Part shown: positions 1-8,984 of the stretch, piece after piece
How positions within the stretch are numbered: the stretch's first letter is position 1
Layout of the letters: each line of letters begins with the position of its first letter
Source of the DNA: Actinomycetospora sp. NBRC 106378
GTDB taxonomy: Bacteria > Actinomycetota > Actinomycetes > Mycobacteriales > Pseudonocardiaceae
Length of the DNA: 64,000 nucleotides
Direction: 5' to 3'
Assembly (NCBI RefSeq): GCF_030269685.1
Contig: NZ_BSTT01000006.1
Span: forward strand, 186,001 to 250,000
Program-made: the position numbers and the translations under genes
Notes under the pieces: generated by a model
The model's database searches: none
Told to the model about the DNA's origin: nothing
The model's input: the letters and a program-made list of their open reading frames with translations, nothing else

Positions 1-196
1 CGCGGGCGGCGACGATGCCGTTGGCGGTCGCGCGGCCGGCGCGCTTGCCGACGTCCTTGGCGCCCTTGATGCGCAGCGCCTCGATGGCCTTGTCGAAGTC
101 GCCGTCGTTCTCCTCGAGCGCCTTCTTGCAGTCCATCATCCCGGAGCCGGTGGCCTCACGGAGCTTCTTCACGTCGGCGGCGGTGTAGTTCGCCAT
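1..196 (-). CDS. tsf: Translation elongation factor Ts (N-terminal part, cut by window edge)
   Basis: EF-Ts is the guanine-nucleotide exchange factor that recycles EF-Tu in the cytoplasm. Only the first 65 codons are present. They begin [19 protein letters not shown] and continue with the invariant [10 protein letters not shown] motif of the N-terminal UBA-like domain that contacts EF-Tu. The ATG is at 196 on the minus strand, 76 bases after the rpsB stop, the usual rpsB-tsf order. A strong hairpin (234-264) in that gap may tune tsf expression relative to rpsB. The rest of the gene lies to the left of the window. Confidence 0.97.
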   Translation of the reverse strand, partial: MANYTAADVKKLREATGSGMMDCKKALEENDGDFDKAIEALRIKGAKDVGKRAGRATANGIVAAR

Positions 197-233
197 CGTG
201 TTCCTGTTCCTGTCGGTTCTGGTGGCTGGGTCC

Positions 234-264
234 CGACGGCGGGTGGCAGCGCCACCCGCCGTCG
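234..264 (-). terminator. rpsB-tsf intergenic hairpin (attenuator-like)
   Basis: A perfect 14-bp inverted repeat (234-247 with 251-264) with a 3-base loop lies between the rpsB stop and the tsf start. No T-run follows on the minus strand, so it is more likely a partial terminator or an RNA-processing structure than a full stop. An attenuator between rpsB and tsf is known in E. coli; extending that role here is inference. Confidence 0.6.
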
Positions 265-272
265 AGAGGGGG

Positions 273-1283
273 TCAGCGGCCGGCCTGGCCGTTCTCGGGG
301 GTCCCGGCGGCCGGCGCGGCCTCGACCGCGTTGTCGTCGGCACCGCCCGGGGCCTCGGCGACCCCCGCGGTGCGCTCGGGGCGGGCGTCCTCGCCGGTCG
401 GCTGGACCTCGTCGCCCGCGGCGGCCGCGGTCGCCTCGGCCTCGACGCTCGCCACGGGGGCGTCGCCGCCCGCGTCGACCGCGGAGTTCGCCGGCAGGCT
501 TTCCGGGGCGGAGGCGCCGTCGCCGCCGACCGGCGCGAAGTCGCGCTCGGCCTGCGCGTCGGTGCCCGGGTCCTCCTCGTTGCCGCTCTGGCGCTGGCCG
601 CGGGCACGGAAGCCCTCGGCGCACGCCTCGGCGACGACCTTGGTGAGCAGGGCCGCGGAGCGGATCGCGTCGTCGTTGCCCGGGATCGGGTAGTCGACCT
701 CGTCCGGGTCGCAGTTCGTGTCGAGGATGGCGACGACCGGGATGTTCAGCTTCCGGGCCTCGCCGACCGCGATGTGCTCCTTCTTGGTGTCCACGATCCA
801 CACCGCGCTCGGGACGCGGGCCATGTCGCGGATACCGCCGAGGGTCTTCTCGAGCTTCTCGTGCTCACGGGTGAGCATGAGGATCTCCTTCTTGGTGCGA
901 CCCTCGAACCCCCCGCTCTGCTCCATCGCCTCGAGCTCCTTGAGGCGGGTCAGACGCTTGTGCACCGTCTGGAAGTTCGTGAGCATGCCGCCCAGCCAGC
1001 GCTGGTTGACGTAGGGCATCCCCACGCGGTCGGCCTGCTCGGAGATGGCCTCCTGGGCCTGCTTCTTCGTGCCGACGAAGAGCACCGTGCCGCCGTGGGC
1101 GACGGTCTGCTTCACGAAGTCGTAGGCGCGGTCCACGTAGGACAGCGTCTGCTGCAGGTCGATGATGTAGATGCCGTTGCGCTCGGTGAAGATGAAGCGA
1201 CGCATCTTGGGGTTCCAGCGCCGGGTCTGGTGTCCGAAGTGGACACCCGAGTCCAGCAGCTGTCGCATGGTGACGACGGCCAT
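273..1283 (-). CDS. rpsB: 30S ribosomal protein S2
   Basis: S2 is a structural protein of the small ribosomal subunit, needed for binding S1 and for initiation. The 336-residue product starts [19 protein letters not shown], and the S2 hallmarks follow: [27 protein letters not shown] and [10 protein letters not shown]. The conserved core ends near residue 230. The last 100 residues are an acidic Ala/Pro/Glu-rich tail with low complexity, longer than in most bacteria but common in high-G+C actinomycetes. The ATG at 1283 has an AGAGGTAG ribosome-binding site; the frame remains open upstream but lacks S2 similarity. It is co-directional with tsf. Confidence 0.97.
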   Translation of the reverse strand: MAVVTMRQLLDSGVHFGHQTRRWNPKMRRFIFTERNGIYIIDLQQTLSYVDRAYDFVKQTVAHGGTVLFVGTKKQAQEAISEQADRVGMPYVNQRWLGGMLTNFQTVHKRLTRLKELEAMEQSGGFEGRTKKEILMLTREHEKLEKTLGGIRDMARVPSAVWIVDTKKEHIAVGEARKLNIPVVAILDTNCDPDEVDYPIPGNDDAIRSAALLTKVVAEACAEGFRARGQRQSGNEEDPGTDAQAERDFAPVGGDGASAPESLPANSAVDAGGDAPVASVEAEATAAAAGDEVQPTGEDARPERTAGVAEAPGGADDNAVEAAPAAGTPENGQAGR

Positions 1284-1612
1284 GGTGGTCGTACTACCTC
1301 TGTCTCTGGTGCGGTTGCCGCGCCGGTCCGGGTGGTCCGGCGCCCTGGTGCCCCGGCCGCACGGTCCGAATCCCGGTGAGGGGACCGCTCGGTGTACGGG
1401 GATGGCTCGCGCTCGGGCGGGCTCGTCGGGGCACGCGAAGTCGACCCACCGGTGGCGGGCCGCTGACGTGCAGTCTACGCGGACGCCGGTTCCGGCCTTC
1501 GGTCGGTAGGCCATCGGTGGCAGGAAAGCGTCGTTGCTGTCATGGGGCGGGAGATTCTCCCCTTCGTCGGATTCGCGGGAGCCGCGACGGCGGCCCGTGC
1601 GTCCGAGCTGGT
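1284..1612. other. Divergent intergenic region between rpsB and the M23 peptidase gene
   Basis: This 329-base spacer must carry the rpsB promoter (minus) and the peptidase promoter (plus). A TAGACT hexamer on the minus strand (1472-1477) fits an actinobacterial -10 box and would give a leader of about 185 bases for rpsB. I could not identify a good -35. A solitary half of repeat family A lies at 1517-1543. No coding gene is supported. Confidence 0.4.
1517..1543 (+). repeat. Family A repeat, solitary arm
   Basis: These 27 bases (core GGCAGGAAAGCGTCGTTGC) are identical to 42081-42107, the left end of the MITE-like element. They share 20 bases with the left arm of the palindrome at 12815-12869. 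No matching inverted arm was found nearby, so this looks like a remnant or single end. Confidence 0.75.
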
Positions 1613-2161
1613 GTGAGGCTGCTGCTGGCGTTCCTGACGGCGGGTGTGGTGCTGCTGACGGGCGCGGCGCCCGCGGTGGCCGACCCGGTGCTGCCGTCCA
1701 TCCCGGTCGGGGCGTTCGGCTGGCCGGTGGGCGGGCTGTCGGCGGGGGCGCCGCCAGGTGGCGGGGTGGCGCGACGCTTCCTGCCCCCGCCGACGCCCTA
1801 CGGGCGGGGCCACCGGGGGGTCGACCTGGTCTCCGCCGCCGGCACGCCGGTGGCCGCCGCCGGAGCGGGCACGGTGGTGTACGCCGGGATCCTCGCCGGT
1901 CGGGGCGTGGTCTCGGTGCGGCACGCCGACGGGCTGCGCACGACCTACGAGCCGGTGCGGGCCCTCGTGACGGTGGGCACGGTCGTCGCGCGGGGGACGG
2001 TGCTGGGCACCCTCGATGCCGGGCACGCGGGGTGCGGTGCCCCCGCGTGCCTGCACTGGGGCCTGCGGTGGGCGCACCCGCCCGGCGCGGCCCGGGAGCA
2101 GTACCTCGACCCGCTGCTCCTCGTGGGCCTCGGGCGCACGCGCCTGTACCCGACGGGGTGA
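1613..2161 (+). CDS. Secreted M23 family metallopeptidase (LysM-less, short)
   Basis: A probable cell-wall endopeptidase of the LytM/M23 type. The GTG at 1613 starts a classical signal peptide ([24 protein letters not shown], here interrupted: hydrophobic core residues 3-16, AVA-D cleavage near 23), giving a 182-residue exported protein. The zinc-binding HRGVD motif (HxxxD) is present. The second motif is CLHWGL, so the usual HxH reads CxH: the metal-binding second His is kept and the first is Cys. The gene sits beside rpsB as in M. tuberculosis (Rv2891) and Streptomyces. The frame continues upstream but without peptidase or signal features, so the GTG is preferred. Confidence 0.85.
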   Translation: MRLLLAFLTAGVVLLTGAAPAVADPVLPSIPVGAFGWPVGGLSAGAPPGGGVARRFLPPPTPYGRGHRGVDLVSAAGTPVAAAGAGTVVYAGILAGRGVVSVRHADGLRTTYEPVRALVTVGTVVARGTVLGTLDAGHAGCGAPACLHWGLRWAHPPGAAREQYLDPLLLVGLGRTRLYPTG

Positions 2162-2181
2162 TGGGGTCGGCCGGGCGGCGC

Positions 2182-2320
2182 CGAGGTGCACAACAGGCAG
2201 GTCCGGCGGCCCGTGAACCTGCCCCACGTCACCCTCGGCGCGGGACCGTGCTCCGGCGCCACCGCGAGGTGCACATCAGGCAGGTCCAGCGGCCCCTGAA
2301 CCTGCCCTACGTCACCCTCG
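2182..2320. repeat. Two tandem copies of palindromic repeat family E (bidirectional terminator candidate)
   Basis: Two 56-base copies (2182-2237 and 2265-2320) are about 90% identical. Each has internal dyad symmetry around GGCAGGT ... ACCTGCC and ends in GTCACCCTCG. They fill the spacer between the convergent M23 peptidase and whiG genes, which suggests transcription termination from both sides. A related palindrome lies at 60034-60087 in another convergent spacer. Confidence 0.7.
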
Positions 2321-2333
2321 ACGCGGACCGGGC

Positions 2334-3326
2334 TCAGTCCGCGTGCGACTCCGCGAGGCGCGCCCGGAGCCGGAGGACCGCGCGGGTGTGCAGCTGGCAG
2401 ACCCGCGACTCGGTCACCCCGAGGACCTTGCCGATCTCGGCGAGCGTCAGGTTCTCGAAGTAGTACAGACCCACGATGGTGCGGTCGCGCTCGGCGAGCC
2501 CGCCGATGGCGTCGGCGAGCAACCGGCGGGTCTCCCGGGACTCCATCGCGGCGACCGGGTCCTCGGCGGCGGCGTCGGGCAGCGAGTCCGCGAGCGAGGG
2601 GGCGCCCGCTCCGGCGCCGGCACCACCTCCGGACGACCGGCCGGCGGCCACGAGCTCGTCGAGCGCCGCGACGCTGGTCATCGCGATCTGACCGAAGGTC
2701 GACCGCAGTTCCCCGGTCTCCATGCCGAGCTCGTCGGCGATCTCCGCGTCGCTGCAGGTCCGCTGCTCGCGGGTCTCCCGACGCTCGATCGCCCGCTCGA
2801 TCTCCCGGGCCCGCGAGCGCACGGAGCGCGGCACCCAGTCCTGCGACCGCAGCTCGTCGAGGATCGCGCCCCGGATCCGCTGCATGGCGTAGACCTCGAA
2901 CTTCCGGCCCCGGTCGGGCTCGAACCGCTCGATGGCGTCGACCAGGCCGAAGATGCCGCACTGGACGAGGTCGGCGACGTCGACGTGGCTCGGCAACCCG
3001 GTGCCGACCCGGCCGGCGACGTACTTGACCAGCGGCGCGTAGTGCAGCACGAGCCGGTCGCGCACCACCCGGTCGTCGGGGGCGTCGGCGTAGTCGGCCC
3101 ACATCCGCGCGATGCCGGCCTCGACCAACTCCTCCTCGTCCGGCACCGACCCGTCGGGGGCCTGGCCGGGGTGGATGGTGGTCGGGCGGGCCCGGACGGC
3201 CACGTCCCGCGTCGGTCGGGGCCCGGAGAACACGGCACCGTGCGCCGGCGACACCGCGCGCGCGGTGTTGCCGATCGTGGCGGCGGCGGGCCGCATCGGC
3301 TCAGGCTCGGGGATGCGCGGCGTCAT
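2334..3326 (-). CDS. whiG: Sigma factor of the WhiG/FliA family
   Basis: An RNA polymerase sigma factor of group 3. In Streptomyces WhiG starts the aerial-hypha sporulation cascade. The 330-residue protein has region 2 (about 95-165; [19 protein letters not shown] and [19 protein letters not shown]), region 3, and a C-terminal region 4 helix-turn-helix ([18 protein letters not shown]). A Gly/Ala-rich insert lies between regions 3 and 4. The first about 60 residues are low in conservation. The ATG at 3326 overlaps the xerC stop by 26 bases and has a GAGGG site; an in-frame ATG at 3296 is an alternative. The neighbours rpsB and the xerC-like gene match the Streptomyces whiG locus. In a non-motile actinomycete a sporulation role is more likely than a flagellar one. 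Confidence 0.9.
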   Translation of the reverse strand: MTPRIPEPEPMRPAAATIGNTARAVSPAHGAVFSGPRPTRDVAVRARPTTIHPGQAPDGSVPDEEELVEAGIARMWADYADAPDDRVVRDRLVLHYAPLVKYVAGRVGTGLPSHVDVADLVQCGIFGLVDAIERFEPDRGRKFEVYAMQRIRGAILDELRSQDWVPRSVRSRAREIERAIERRETREQRTCSDAEIADELGMETGELRSTFGQIAMTSVAALDELVAAGRSSGGGAGAGAGAPSLADSLPDAAAEDPVAAMESRETRRLLADAIGGLAERDRTIVGLYYFENLTLAEIGKVLGVTESRVCQLHTRAVLRLRARLAESHAD

Positions 3327-4476
3327 GAACGGCCCTCAGACGGTCGGCGGTCACGTGGGTGTAGAGCTGCGTCGTCGCCGGTGAGGCGTGTCCGAGCAAC
3401 TCCTGGACGCTTCTCAGGTCCGCTCCCCCTTCGAGCAGATGGGTGGCCGCGGAGTGGCGCAGCCCGTGCGGGGCGATGTCCGGCGCACCCGGCACCGAAC
3501 CCGCCGCGTCGTGGACGACGGCCCGCGCGATCCGCGGGTCGAGGCGCCCTCCCCGGGCGCCGAGCAGCAGAGCGGGCGGCGAGCCCGCGACGGCGAGGTG
3601 CGGGCGCCCGTCGGTGCGCCACGCGTCGAGCGCGGCAGCCGCGGGGACACCGAAGACGACCGTGCGCTCCTTGGCGCCCTTGCCCAGCACCCGCAGCGTC
3701 CGGCGCGCGTCGTCGACGTCGTCGACGTCGAGGCCGCACAGCTCGGACACGCGGATGCCGGTGGCGTAGAGCAGTTCGAGCAGCAGGTGGTCGCGCAGGG
3801 CGATGGGGTGGCGCTCGACCGCACCGCGGGCCGCGTTGTCGAGCGCCGCGGCGGCCTGGTCGGCGCGCAGCACCGCGGGCAGCGTGCGATGTGCCCGCGG
3901 CGAGGCGAGTCGCGCACCTGCGTCGGTCGGCGCGTGGCCCGTGCGGACGGCCCATGCCGTGAACGCGCGGACCGAGGCCGCCCGCCGCGCGACGGTGGTC
4001 CGCCGGGCCGGCCGACGTCCGGCGTCGTGCCGCCCGCCGTCGGCCGGCTCCCCGCGGCGGCGGCCCTGCTCCTCGACGCCGCCCTGGGCGAGCCACGACC
4101 GCAGCGCCGCCAGGTCGAGGTCGACCAGGGTGACCGCGGCGTCGCCGGCCGGTCCGGTCCGCCGTGCGGCGACCCGGGTCACCAGGTGGTGCAGGGCGGC
4201 GGAGACGTCGCCGGTGTAGGCCCGCACGGTGTGCTCGGAGAGCCCGCGCTCGTAGCGCAGGTGCGCGGTGAACTGCTCGAGGGCCCGCGCGAGGGCGGCG
4301 GGCAGCCCCTCGGTGCCCGCCGCGCCGCCCGTGGAGATCCCGTTTTTCGTCGCGCTGCGTGACGAGTTCTCCGACCCGTCAACGCCCACTTCACGGGGGT
4401 CCGCGAGCGCCGCGGGTTCCGCCGCGGTGCTCTGCGGGTCCGCGTCGTGAGACGAGAATCTGCCGGTCATCGCCAT
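3301..4476 (-). CDS. xerC: Tyrosine recombinase XerC-like
   Basis: A site-specific tyrosine recombinase, probably acting in chromosome dimer resolution. The 391-residue protein has an N-terminal SAM-like core-binding domain (about 70-190) and a C-terminal catalytic domain with the RHRY signature: ATGIRVSEL (Arg), [15 protein letters not shown] (His-x-x-Arg), LLGH and TQLYTHV (nucleophile Tyr). An Arg/Gly-rich insert (about 130-155) lengthens the N-domain. The ATG at 4476 is chosen because TTGGAG lies just upstream; ATG 4470 is also possible. Its end overlaps the whiG start. A single recombinase may work alone here because no xerD lies nearby. Confidence 0.9.
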   Translation of the reverse strand: MAMTGRFSSHDADPQSTAAEPAALADPREVGVDGSENSSRSATKNGISTGGAAGTEGLPAALARALEQFTAHLRYERGLSEHTVRAYTGDVSAALHHLVTRVAARRTGPAGDAAVTLVDLDLAALRSWLAQGGVEEQGRRRGEPADGGRHDAGRRPARRTTVARRAASVRAFTAWAVRTGHAPTDAGARLASPRAHRTLPAVLRADQAAAALDNAARGAVERHPIALRDHLLLELLYATGIRVSELCGLDVDDVDDARRTLRVLGKGAKERTVVFGVPAAAALDAWRTDGRPHLAVAGSPPALLLGARGGRLDPRIARAVVHDAAGSVPGAPDIAPHGLRHSAATHLLEGGADLRSVQELLGHASPATTQLYTHVTADRLRAVHDAAHPRA

Positions 4477-4599
4477 GAGACTCCAAGTTCGACCGAGGAG
4501 CGTCAAGCACCGCCGCGCCCGCGTCGGTGACCGCGCGGGCCGAGCGGGCAACGGTCACCACCGTCGCGCTGTGCAACCGTTCGTCGCACGGAGCACGCG

Positions 4600-5769
4600 T
4601 CAGACGGACCGGCTCCACCCCCTCTCCCCGTCGGGCACGACGAGCCCGGCGGCGACGAGTTCGTCGAGCGCCCCGACGACCGTCCGCGGCAGGACCCCGG
4701 ACTCGCGGGCGAGGGCGGGCACGGTCTGCGGCGCGTGCCCGCGCAGGGCGCCGTGCACCCGCACCGCCGCCCCGGACAGGCCGTCGGTCGGTGCAGGAGC
4801 ACCGTCCCGGGCCGGGTCGTCCAGCGGGGCCCGGCCGTCCAGCGGGGCCAGGTCGCCCACCACGTCCGCGGCGCTGCCGACCACCGTCGCGTAGCCCTTG
4901 CGGAGGAGCTGGTGGTTGCCGACCGACAGCGCCGAGGTGACCGGGCCCGGCACCACCAGCACCGGTCGGCCCAGCTCCTGGGCGGCGAGCGCGGTCCGCG
5001 CGGCACCGCTGCGACGACCCGACTCGACCAGCAGCGTGCCCGTGGAGAGCGCCGCGATCAGACGGTTCCGCACGAGGAACCGGTGCTTGGCGGGCACCGC
5101 GCCGACCGGGTACTCGCTCACGATCAGGCCCCGGGACCCGATCGCCTCGAGCAGGCGGCCGTGCGAGGGCGGGTACGCACGGTCGAGCCCGCAGGCCAGG
5201 ACCGCGACCGTCGTGCCGTCCGCCGCCAGCGCGCCCCGGTGGGCCTCGCCGTCGATCCCCAGCGCGGCGCCCGACACGACGGTCAGCCCGGCATCGGCGA
5301 ACGACGCCGACCAGTCCCGGGCGACCCACTTGCCGTAACCGCTCGCCGCACGCGACCCGACCACCGCCACGCTGCGCGCCTCGGTCGCGGCGAGACCGTT
5401 CACCGACGCGGGCCCACGGACCCAGAGCGCGAGCGGCGCCACCCACTCCGCGTGGCGCGGGAGACCGGCGAACCCGGCCATCGCCGCCGTCGGCCACGCC
5501 GGGTCCTCGGGCACGAGCAGCCGGGCGCCGAGGGCACGGGCCGCAGCGAGGTCGGTGGCGGAGCGGTCGTCGTACCGTCGGGCGCCGACCTCCGCCCCGA
5601 CGTGCGGCCCGAGGTCGGCCCCGCCGCGGATCCGCGCGGCGGCCTCGACGGGCCCCAGCAGCTCGACCAGGTGGGAGACCGCCGGGGCGGGTGGTTCCGC
5701 GACCCGCACCAGGTAGGCCCGTGCGAGCAGGACGTCCTCGCCGACCGGCGCCGTCGGGTCGCCGCTCAC
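4600..5769 (-). CDS. dprA: DNA-processing protein DprA
   Basis: DprA (Smf) loads RecA onto incoming single-stranded DNA in transformable bacteria. In actinobacteria the gene is almost universal, although competence is seldom shown. The 389-residue product has the Rossmann-like core with SVAVVGSRAAS, VVSGAALGIDGEAHRGAL (the SGxAxGID..AH motif), VAVLACGLDRAYP and a C-terminal winged-helix region. The GTG start at 5769 forms a GTGA overlap with the comM stop, implying translational coupling. It is part of a yraN-comM-dprA run. Confidence 0.93.
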   Translation of the reverse strand: MSGDPTAPVGEDVLLARAYLVRVAEPPAPAVSHLVELLGPVEAAARIRGGADLGPHVGAEVGARRYDDRSATDLAAARALGARLLVPEDPAWPTAAMAGFAGLPRHAEWVAPLALWVRGPASVNGLAATEARSVAVVGSRAASGYGKWVARDWSASFADAGLTVVSGAALGIDGEAHRGALAADGTTVAVLACGLDRAYPPSHGRLLEAIGSRGLIVSEYPVGAVPAKHRFLVRNRLIAALSTGTLLVESGRRSGAARTALAAQELGRPVLVVPGPVTSALSVGNHQLLRKGYATVVGSAADVVGDLAPLDGRAPLDDPARDGAPAPTDGLSGAAVRVHGALRGHAPQTVPALARESGVLPRTVVGALDELVAAGLVVPDGERGWSRSV

Positions 5770-7283
5770 GTCGTCGTCGCCTGGTACTTGAGCTCGAGCG
5801 CGGCGTGGAGGTCGTCCGCGTCGGGGCGCTCGCCCTCGCGCAGGTCGCACACCGTCCAGGCGACCCGGAGGCACCGGTCGAGCGCCCGGGCGGTCAGCAG
5901 GCCCGCGCGCAGCAGGCCGTCCAGCTCCCCGGCCACCCCCGGTTCGACCGGGCGCAGCCGCCGCAACGCGGGCCCGGGGACCTCGGCGTTGCTCCGCCAG
6001 CCGGTGCCCGCCCACCGCTCGCGCGCCCGCTCGCGCGCCGCGAGGACCCGGGCCCGGACGGTCGCGGTGTCCTCCTCCTGCTCGTCGACGCCGCGATCGA
6101 GCGTGGTGACCGGCTGGAGCGCGACCCGCAGGTCGGTGCGGTCGAGCATCGGCCCGGACAGCCGGTTCTGGTACCGGCGCCGGGCGTCCGGCCGGCAGTC
6201 GCAGTCCTCCGGTCGCGGTGGCGCGCACGGACACGGGTTGGCCGCCATCACCAGCTGGAAGCGCGACGGGTAGCGCACCACCCCGTCCTTGCGGGCGAGC
6301 CGCACCTCCCCCTCCTCGAGCGGGGTGCGCAGGCTGTCGAGCAGGTGCGGGCCGAATTCGTAGACCTCGTCCAGGAAGAGCACGCCCCGGTGCGCGAGCG
6401 ACACCGCGCCCGGGCGGGCGAGCCCCGACCCGCCGCCCACGAGCGCCGCGGCCGACACCCCGTGGTGCGGCGCGACGAACGGCGGCGTGACCACCAGATC
6501 CCCGTCGGGCGGCAGCGCCCCGGCCAGCGAGCGGACGGCCGCGACCTCCATCGCCTCGGTGACCGACAGGTCGGGCAGGAGCCCGACGAGCCGCTTCGCG
6601 ATCATCGTCTTGCCCGAGCCCGGCGGGCCGACGAAGAGCAGGTGGTGGCCGCCGGCCGCCGCGATCTCCGCCGCCCGGCGCGCGGGCTTCTGCCCGACGA
6701 CCTCCCCGAGGTCCTCGTGGGCGCGGGGCCGGGACAGCGGAGGCCGTTCCGGGGCCCGCGTCAGGGCCCCCTTGCCCTCCAGCCACGCCAGCACGTCGGC
6801 GAGGTGGCGCGCGCCGAGCAGGTCGACGTCGCCCACGAGCGACGCCTCCTCGAGGCAGTCCTCGGGCACCACGACCCGGCGCATGCCGGCCCGCCGGGCG
6901 GCCGCGACGCACGGCAACACGCCCCGCACCTCCCGGATGCGGCCGTCGAGCGCGAGCTCCCCGAGGAGCACGACCCCCTCCAGCGCGGTCGGGCGCACCT
7001 GACCGGCCGCGGCGAGCACCCCGCAGGCGAGGGCCAGGTCGTAGCTCGACCCCTGCTTGGGCAGCGTCGCGGGCGAGAGGGCGAGCGTGATCTTCCGGGC
7101 CGGCCACGGCCACCCGGAGTTGACCACCGCCGCCCGGACCCGGTCCCGCGCCTCGGCCAGGGCCGCGTCGGGCAGCCCGACCAACGAGAGCCCCGGCAGC
7201 CCCTGGCCCACGTCGGCCTCGATCTCGACCAGGTCGCCGTCGACCCCGTGCAGCCCGATCGACCACGAGCGCGCGAGCCCCAT
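5766..7283 (-). CDS. comM: YifB/ComM family Mg-chelatase-like AAA+ ATPase
   Basis: A hexameric helicase-like ATPase which in gammaproteobacteria promotes branch migration during natural transformation. The 505-residue protein has an N-terminal ChlI-type (Lon-like) domain starting MGLARSWSIGLHG, then the AAA+ core with Walker A GPPGSGKTMIAKRL and Walker B GVLFLDEV. A Cys cluster (NPCPCAP...DCDC) follows, then a C-terminal ChlI domain. The ATG at 7283 overlaps the yraN stop by one base (TGATG). The frame is open further upstream but overlaps yraN and lacks similarity. Association with dprA suggests a shared DNA-uptake or repair role. Confidence 0.93.
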   Translation of the reverse strand: MGLARSWSIGLHGVDGDLVEIEADVGQGLPGLSLVGLPDAALAEARDRVRAAVVNSGWPWPARKITLALSPATLPKQGSSYDLALACGVLAAAGQVRPTALEGVVLLGELALDGRIREVRGVLPCVAAARRAGMRRVVVPEDCLEEASLVGDVDLLGARHLADVLAWLEGKGALTRAPERPPLSRPRAHEDLGEVVGQKPARRAAEIAAAGGHHLLFVGPPGSGKTMIAKRLVGLLPDLSVTEAMEVAAVRSLAGALPPDGDLVVTPPFVAPHHGVSAAALVGGGSGLARPGAVSLAHRGVLFLDEVYEFGPHLLDSLRTPLEEGEVRLARKDGVVRYPSRFQLVMAANPCPCAPPRPEDCDCRPDARRRYQNRLSGPMLDRTDLRVALQPVTTLDRGVDEQEEDTATVRARVLAARERARERWAGTGWRSNAEVPGPALRRLRPVEPGVAGELDGLLRAGLLTARALDRCLRVAWTVCDLREGERPDADDLHAALELKYQATTT

Positions 7284-7642
7284 CAGAACGCGCCCTCGTA
7301 GTGCTCGACGCGCGGGTCCTCCCCGCGCACGAGCAGCACCGACACCACGTCGAAGCGCACCTCGCACCACCGGGCCCGCGACTCGGCGAGCCACTGGTGG
7401 GTGAGCCGCCGGATCCGGGCGGCCTTCGTGCGCGTCACCGCCTCGACCGGCCGGCCGTAGCCGACCCCCGACCGGGTCTTCACCTCGCAGACGACCAGCC
7501 GGTCCCCGTCGGTGGCCACCACGTCCAGCTCACCCTCGCGCCGCCGCCAGTTCCGCGCGAGCACCACGAGGCCCCGCGCGGTCAGGTGCTCGACCGCGAG
7601 GTCCTCCCCCGTCCGCCCCAGTTCGTCCTTCGCCGCCGTCAC
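7283..7642 (-). CDS. YraN family (UPF0102) nuclease-fold protein
   Basis: A 119-residue protein of the UPF0102 family, which has a PD-(D/E)xK endonuclease fold and no firmly established role. The fold's catalytic signature is visible as GELDVVATDGDRLVVCEVKTR (G-E-x-D followed by E-V-K). Starting TAAKDELGRTGEDLAVEHL is typical of the family N-terminus. It is coupled to comM and dprA, a neighbourhood conserved across actinobacteria, so a DNA-processing role is reasonable inference. A 161-base spacer upstream probably holds the promoter of the yraN-comM-dprA unit. Confidence 0.9.
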   Translation of the reverse strand: MTAAKDELGRTGEDLAVEHLTARGLVVLARNWRRREGELDVVATDGDRLVVCEVKTRSGVGYGRPVEAVTRTKAARIRRLTHQWLAESRARWCEVRFDVVSVLLVRGEDPRVEHYEGAF

Positions 7643-7803
7643 GTCCGTCCTCCCACCGCCGCCGTCCGACGATCACGGTGACGACGACGGGCACCGGCAC
7701 GCCAACCGCGAGCGGTGCTCTGGGGACGAACGGAGGCGGACCGGGAGCCTGTGGACGGAGCGCTGGGCCGTCCGCCGTCAGCGGGACGGCGAACGGCGCA
7801 GGG

Positions 7804-8124
7804 TCAGTTGCTGAACGGGCCGTCCTCGAGGCGCAGGTCGGGCTTCTCGAGCTCCTCGACGTTGACGTCCTTGAACGTCACCACGCGGACGTTCTTGACG
7901 AACCGCGCCGGGCGGTACATGTCCCACACCCAGGCGTCGGACATCCGCACCTCGAAGTAGACCTCGCCGTCGGCGTTGCGCACGGCGACGTCCACCGAGT
8001 TCGCCAGGTAGAAGCGGCGCTCGGTCTCCACGACGTAGGAGAACTGGCTCACGATGTCGCGGTACTCGCGGTAGAGCGACAGCTCCATGTCGGTCTCGTA
8101 CTTCTCGAGATCCTCTGCGCTCAC
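7804..8124 (-). CDS. DUF2469 domain-containing protein
   Basis: A 106-residue, acidic, highly conserved actinobacterial protein of unknown function, recognised by its start MSAEDLEKYETDMELSLYRE and the segments FSYVVETERRFYLAN and FEVRMSDAWVWDMYRP. The ATG at 8124 overlaps the rnhB stop (ATGA), as in M. tuberculosis (Rv2901c next to rnhB). No catalytic motif or membrane segment is visible. The rnhB-DUF2469 coupling is the only functional hint. Confidence 0.93.
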   Translation of the reverse strand: MSAEDLEKYETDMELSLYREYRDIVSQFSYVVETERRFYLANSVDVAVRNADGEVYFEVRMSDAWVWDMYRPARFVKNVRVVTFKDVNVEELEKPDLRLEDGPFSN

Positions 8125-8984
8125 GGTCCCTCTCCCCCCTCCGCGTCCGGGTCGTCCGCGTACTCGTCGAACGCCTCATTGTGGCCCACCGGACCCGCAG
8201 GTGAGTGTGCCGCCCGCCCCTCGGCGAGGCGAGCCGCCCCCGCGACGTTCACGAAGCTGTAGCGGTGGTCCGGGCTCGGGCCGTGCGCGGCGAGCGCCGC
8301 GGTGTGCGTCGGCGTGCAGTAGCCCTTGTGCACGTCGAACCCGTACTCCGGACGGCGCTCGTGCAGCTCCGCCATCAGGGCGTCCCGGGTGGTCTTGGCG
8401 AGGATCGACGCCGCCGCGACGCACGCCGCGGCCAGGTCCCCCTTGGGCACCGCGAGGCTGGGCAGGCCGAACCCGGTGACGGGGAAGCCGTCGGTCAGCA
8501 CGTAGCCCGGCCGCGTCCCCAGCTGCGCGACCGCGCGCCGCATGCCGTCGATGTTCGCCGCGTGGACCCCGCGACGGTCGACCTCGACCGGGTCGACGAG
8601 CACCACGCAGAAGTCCACGGCGCGGCGGCGCACGATGACCGCGAGCCGGTCACGCTCGGCCGCGGTGAGCAGTTTCGAGTCGGTGAGCCCGTCGAAGTGT
8701 CTCGCGTCGTTCGGTCGCAGGATGCAGGCGGCGACGGCGAGGGGCCCCGCGCACGCGCCCCGACCCGCCTCGTCGACCCCGACGACCGGGCCGAGGCCGT
8801 GCCGTTCCAGCGCGGACTGCAGCGCCCACGCCTCGCTGGACCGCCGAACGATCGCCCGGGGCGGCTGCACACCGGTCCGCGGGGGCAGGGGCTTGCGGGC
8901 GCGGCGGGTCGGACGTCCCCCGGGCGGCTGACCCGTGCTCCGGGAGCGCCCCTCCCCGCTGCGACGGGGACGGGCGGTGGTCAC
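8121..8984 (-). CDS. rnhB: Ribonuclease HII
   Basis: RNase HII cleaves RNA in RNA/DNA hybrids and removes misincorporated ribonucleotides. The core starts about residue 60 with VVGVDEAGRGACAGPL, containing the catalytic Asp-Glu pair. It continues with LTDSKLL, VLTDGFPV and KGDLAAACVAAASILAKTTRD. The GTG at 8984 (287 residues) forms a GTGA overlap with the lepB stop. It yields a basic Arg/Pro-rich N-terminal extension of about 50 residues; a later start would remove it, but none has a better site. The last 30 residues are acidic. Confidence 0.9.
   Translation of the reverse strand: MTTARPRRSGEGRSRSTGQPPGGRPTRRARKPLPPRTGVQPPRAIVRRSSEAWALQSALERHGLGPVVGVDEAGRGACAGPLAVAACILRPNDARHFDGLTDSKLLTAAERDRLAVIVRRRAVDFCVVLVDPVEVDRRGVHAANIDGMRRAVAQLGTRPGYVLTDGFPVTGFGLPSLAVPKGDLAAACVAAASILAKTTRDALMAELHERRPEYGFDVHKGYCTPTHTAALAAHGPSPDHRYSFVNVAGAARLAEGRAAHSPAGPVGHNEAFDEYADDPDAEGGEGP

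Noticed and set aside
7643-7803. A weak CGCCGTC/GACGGCG hairpin downstream of the DUF2469 gene
   Set aside because: Only 7 paired bases; too common in such G+C-rich DNA to call a terminator.
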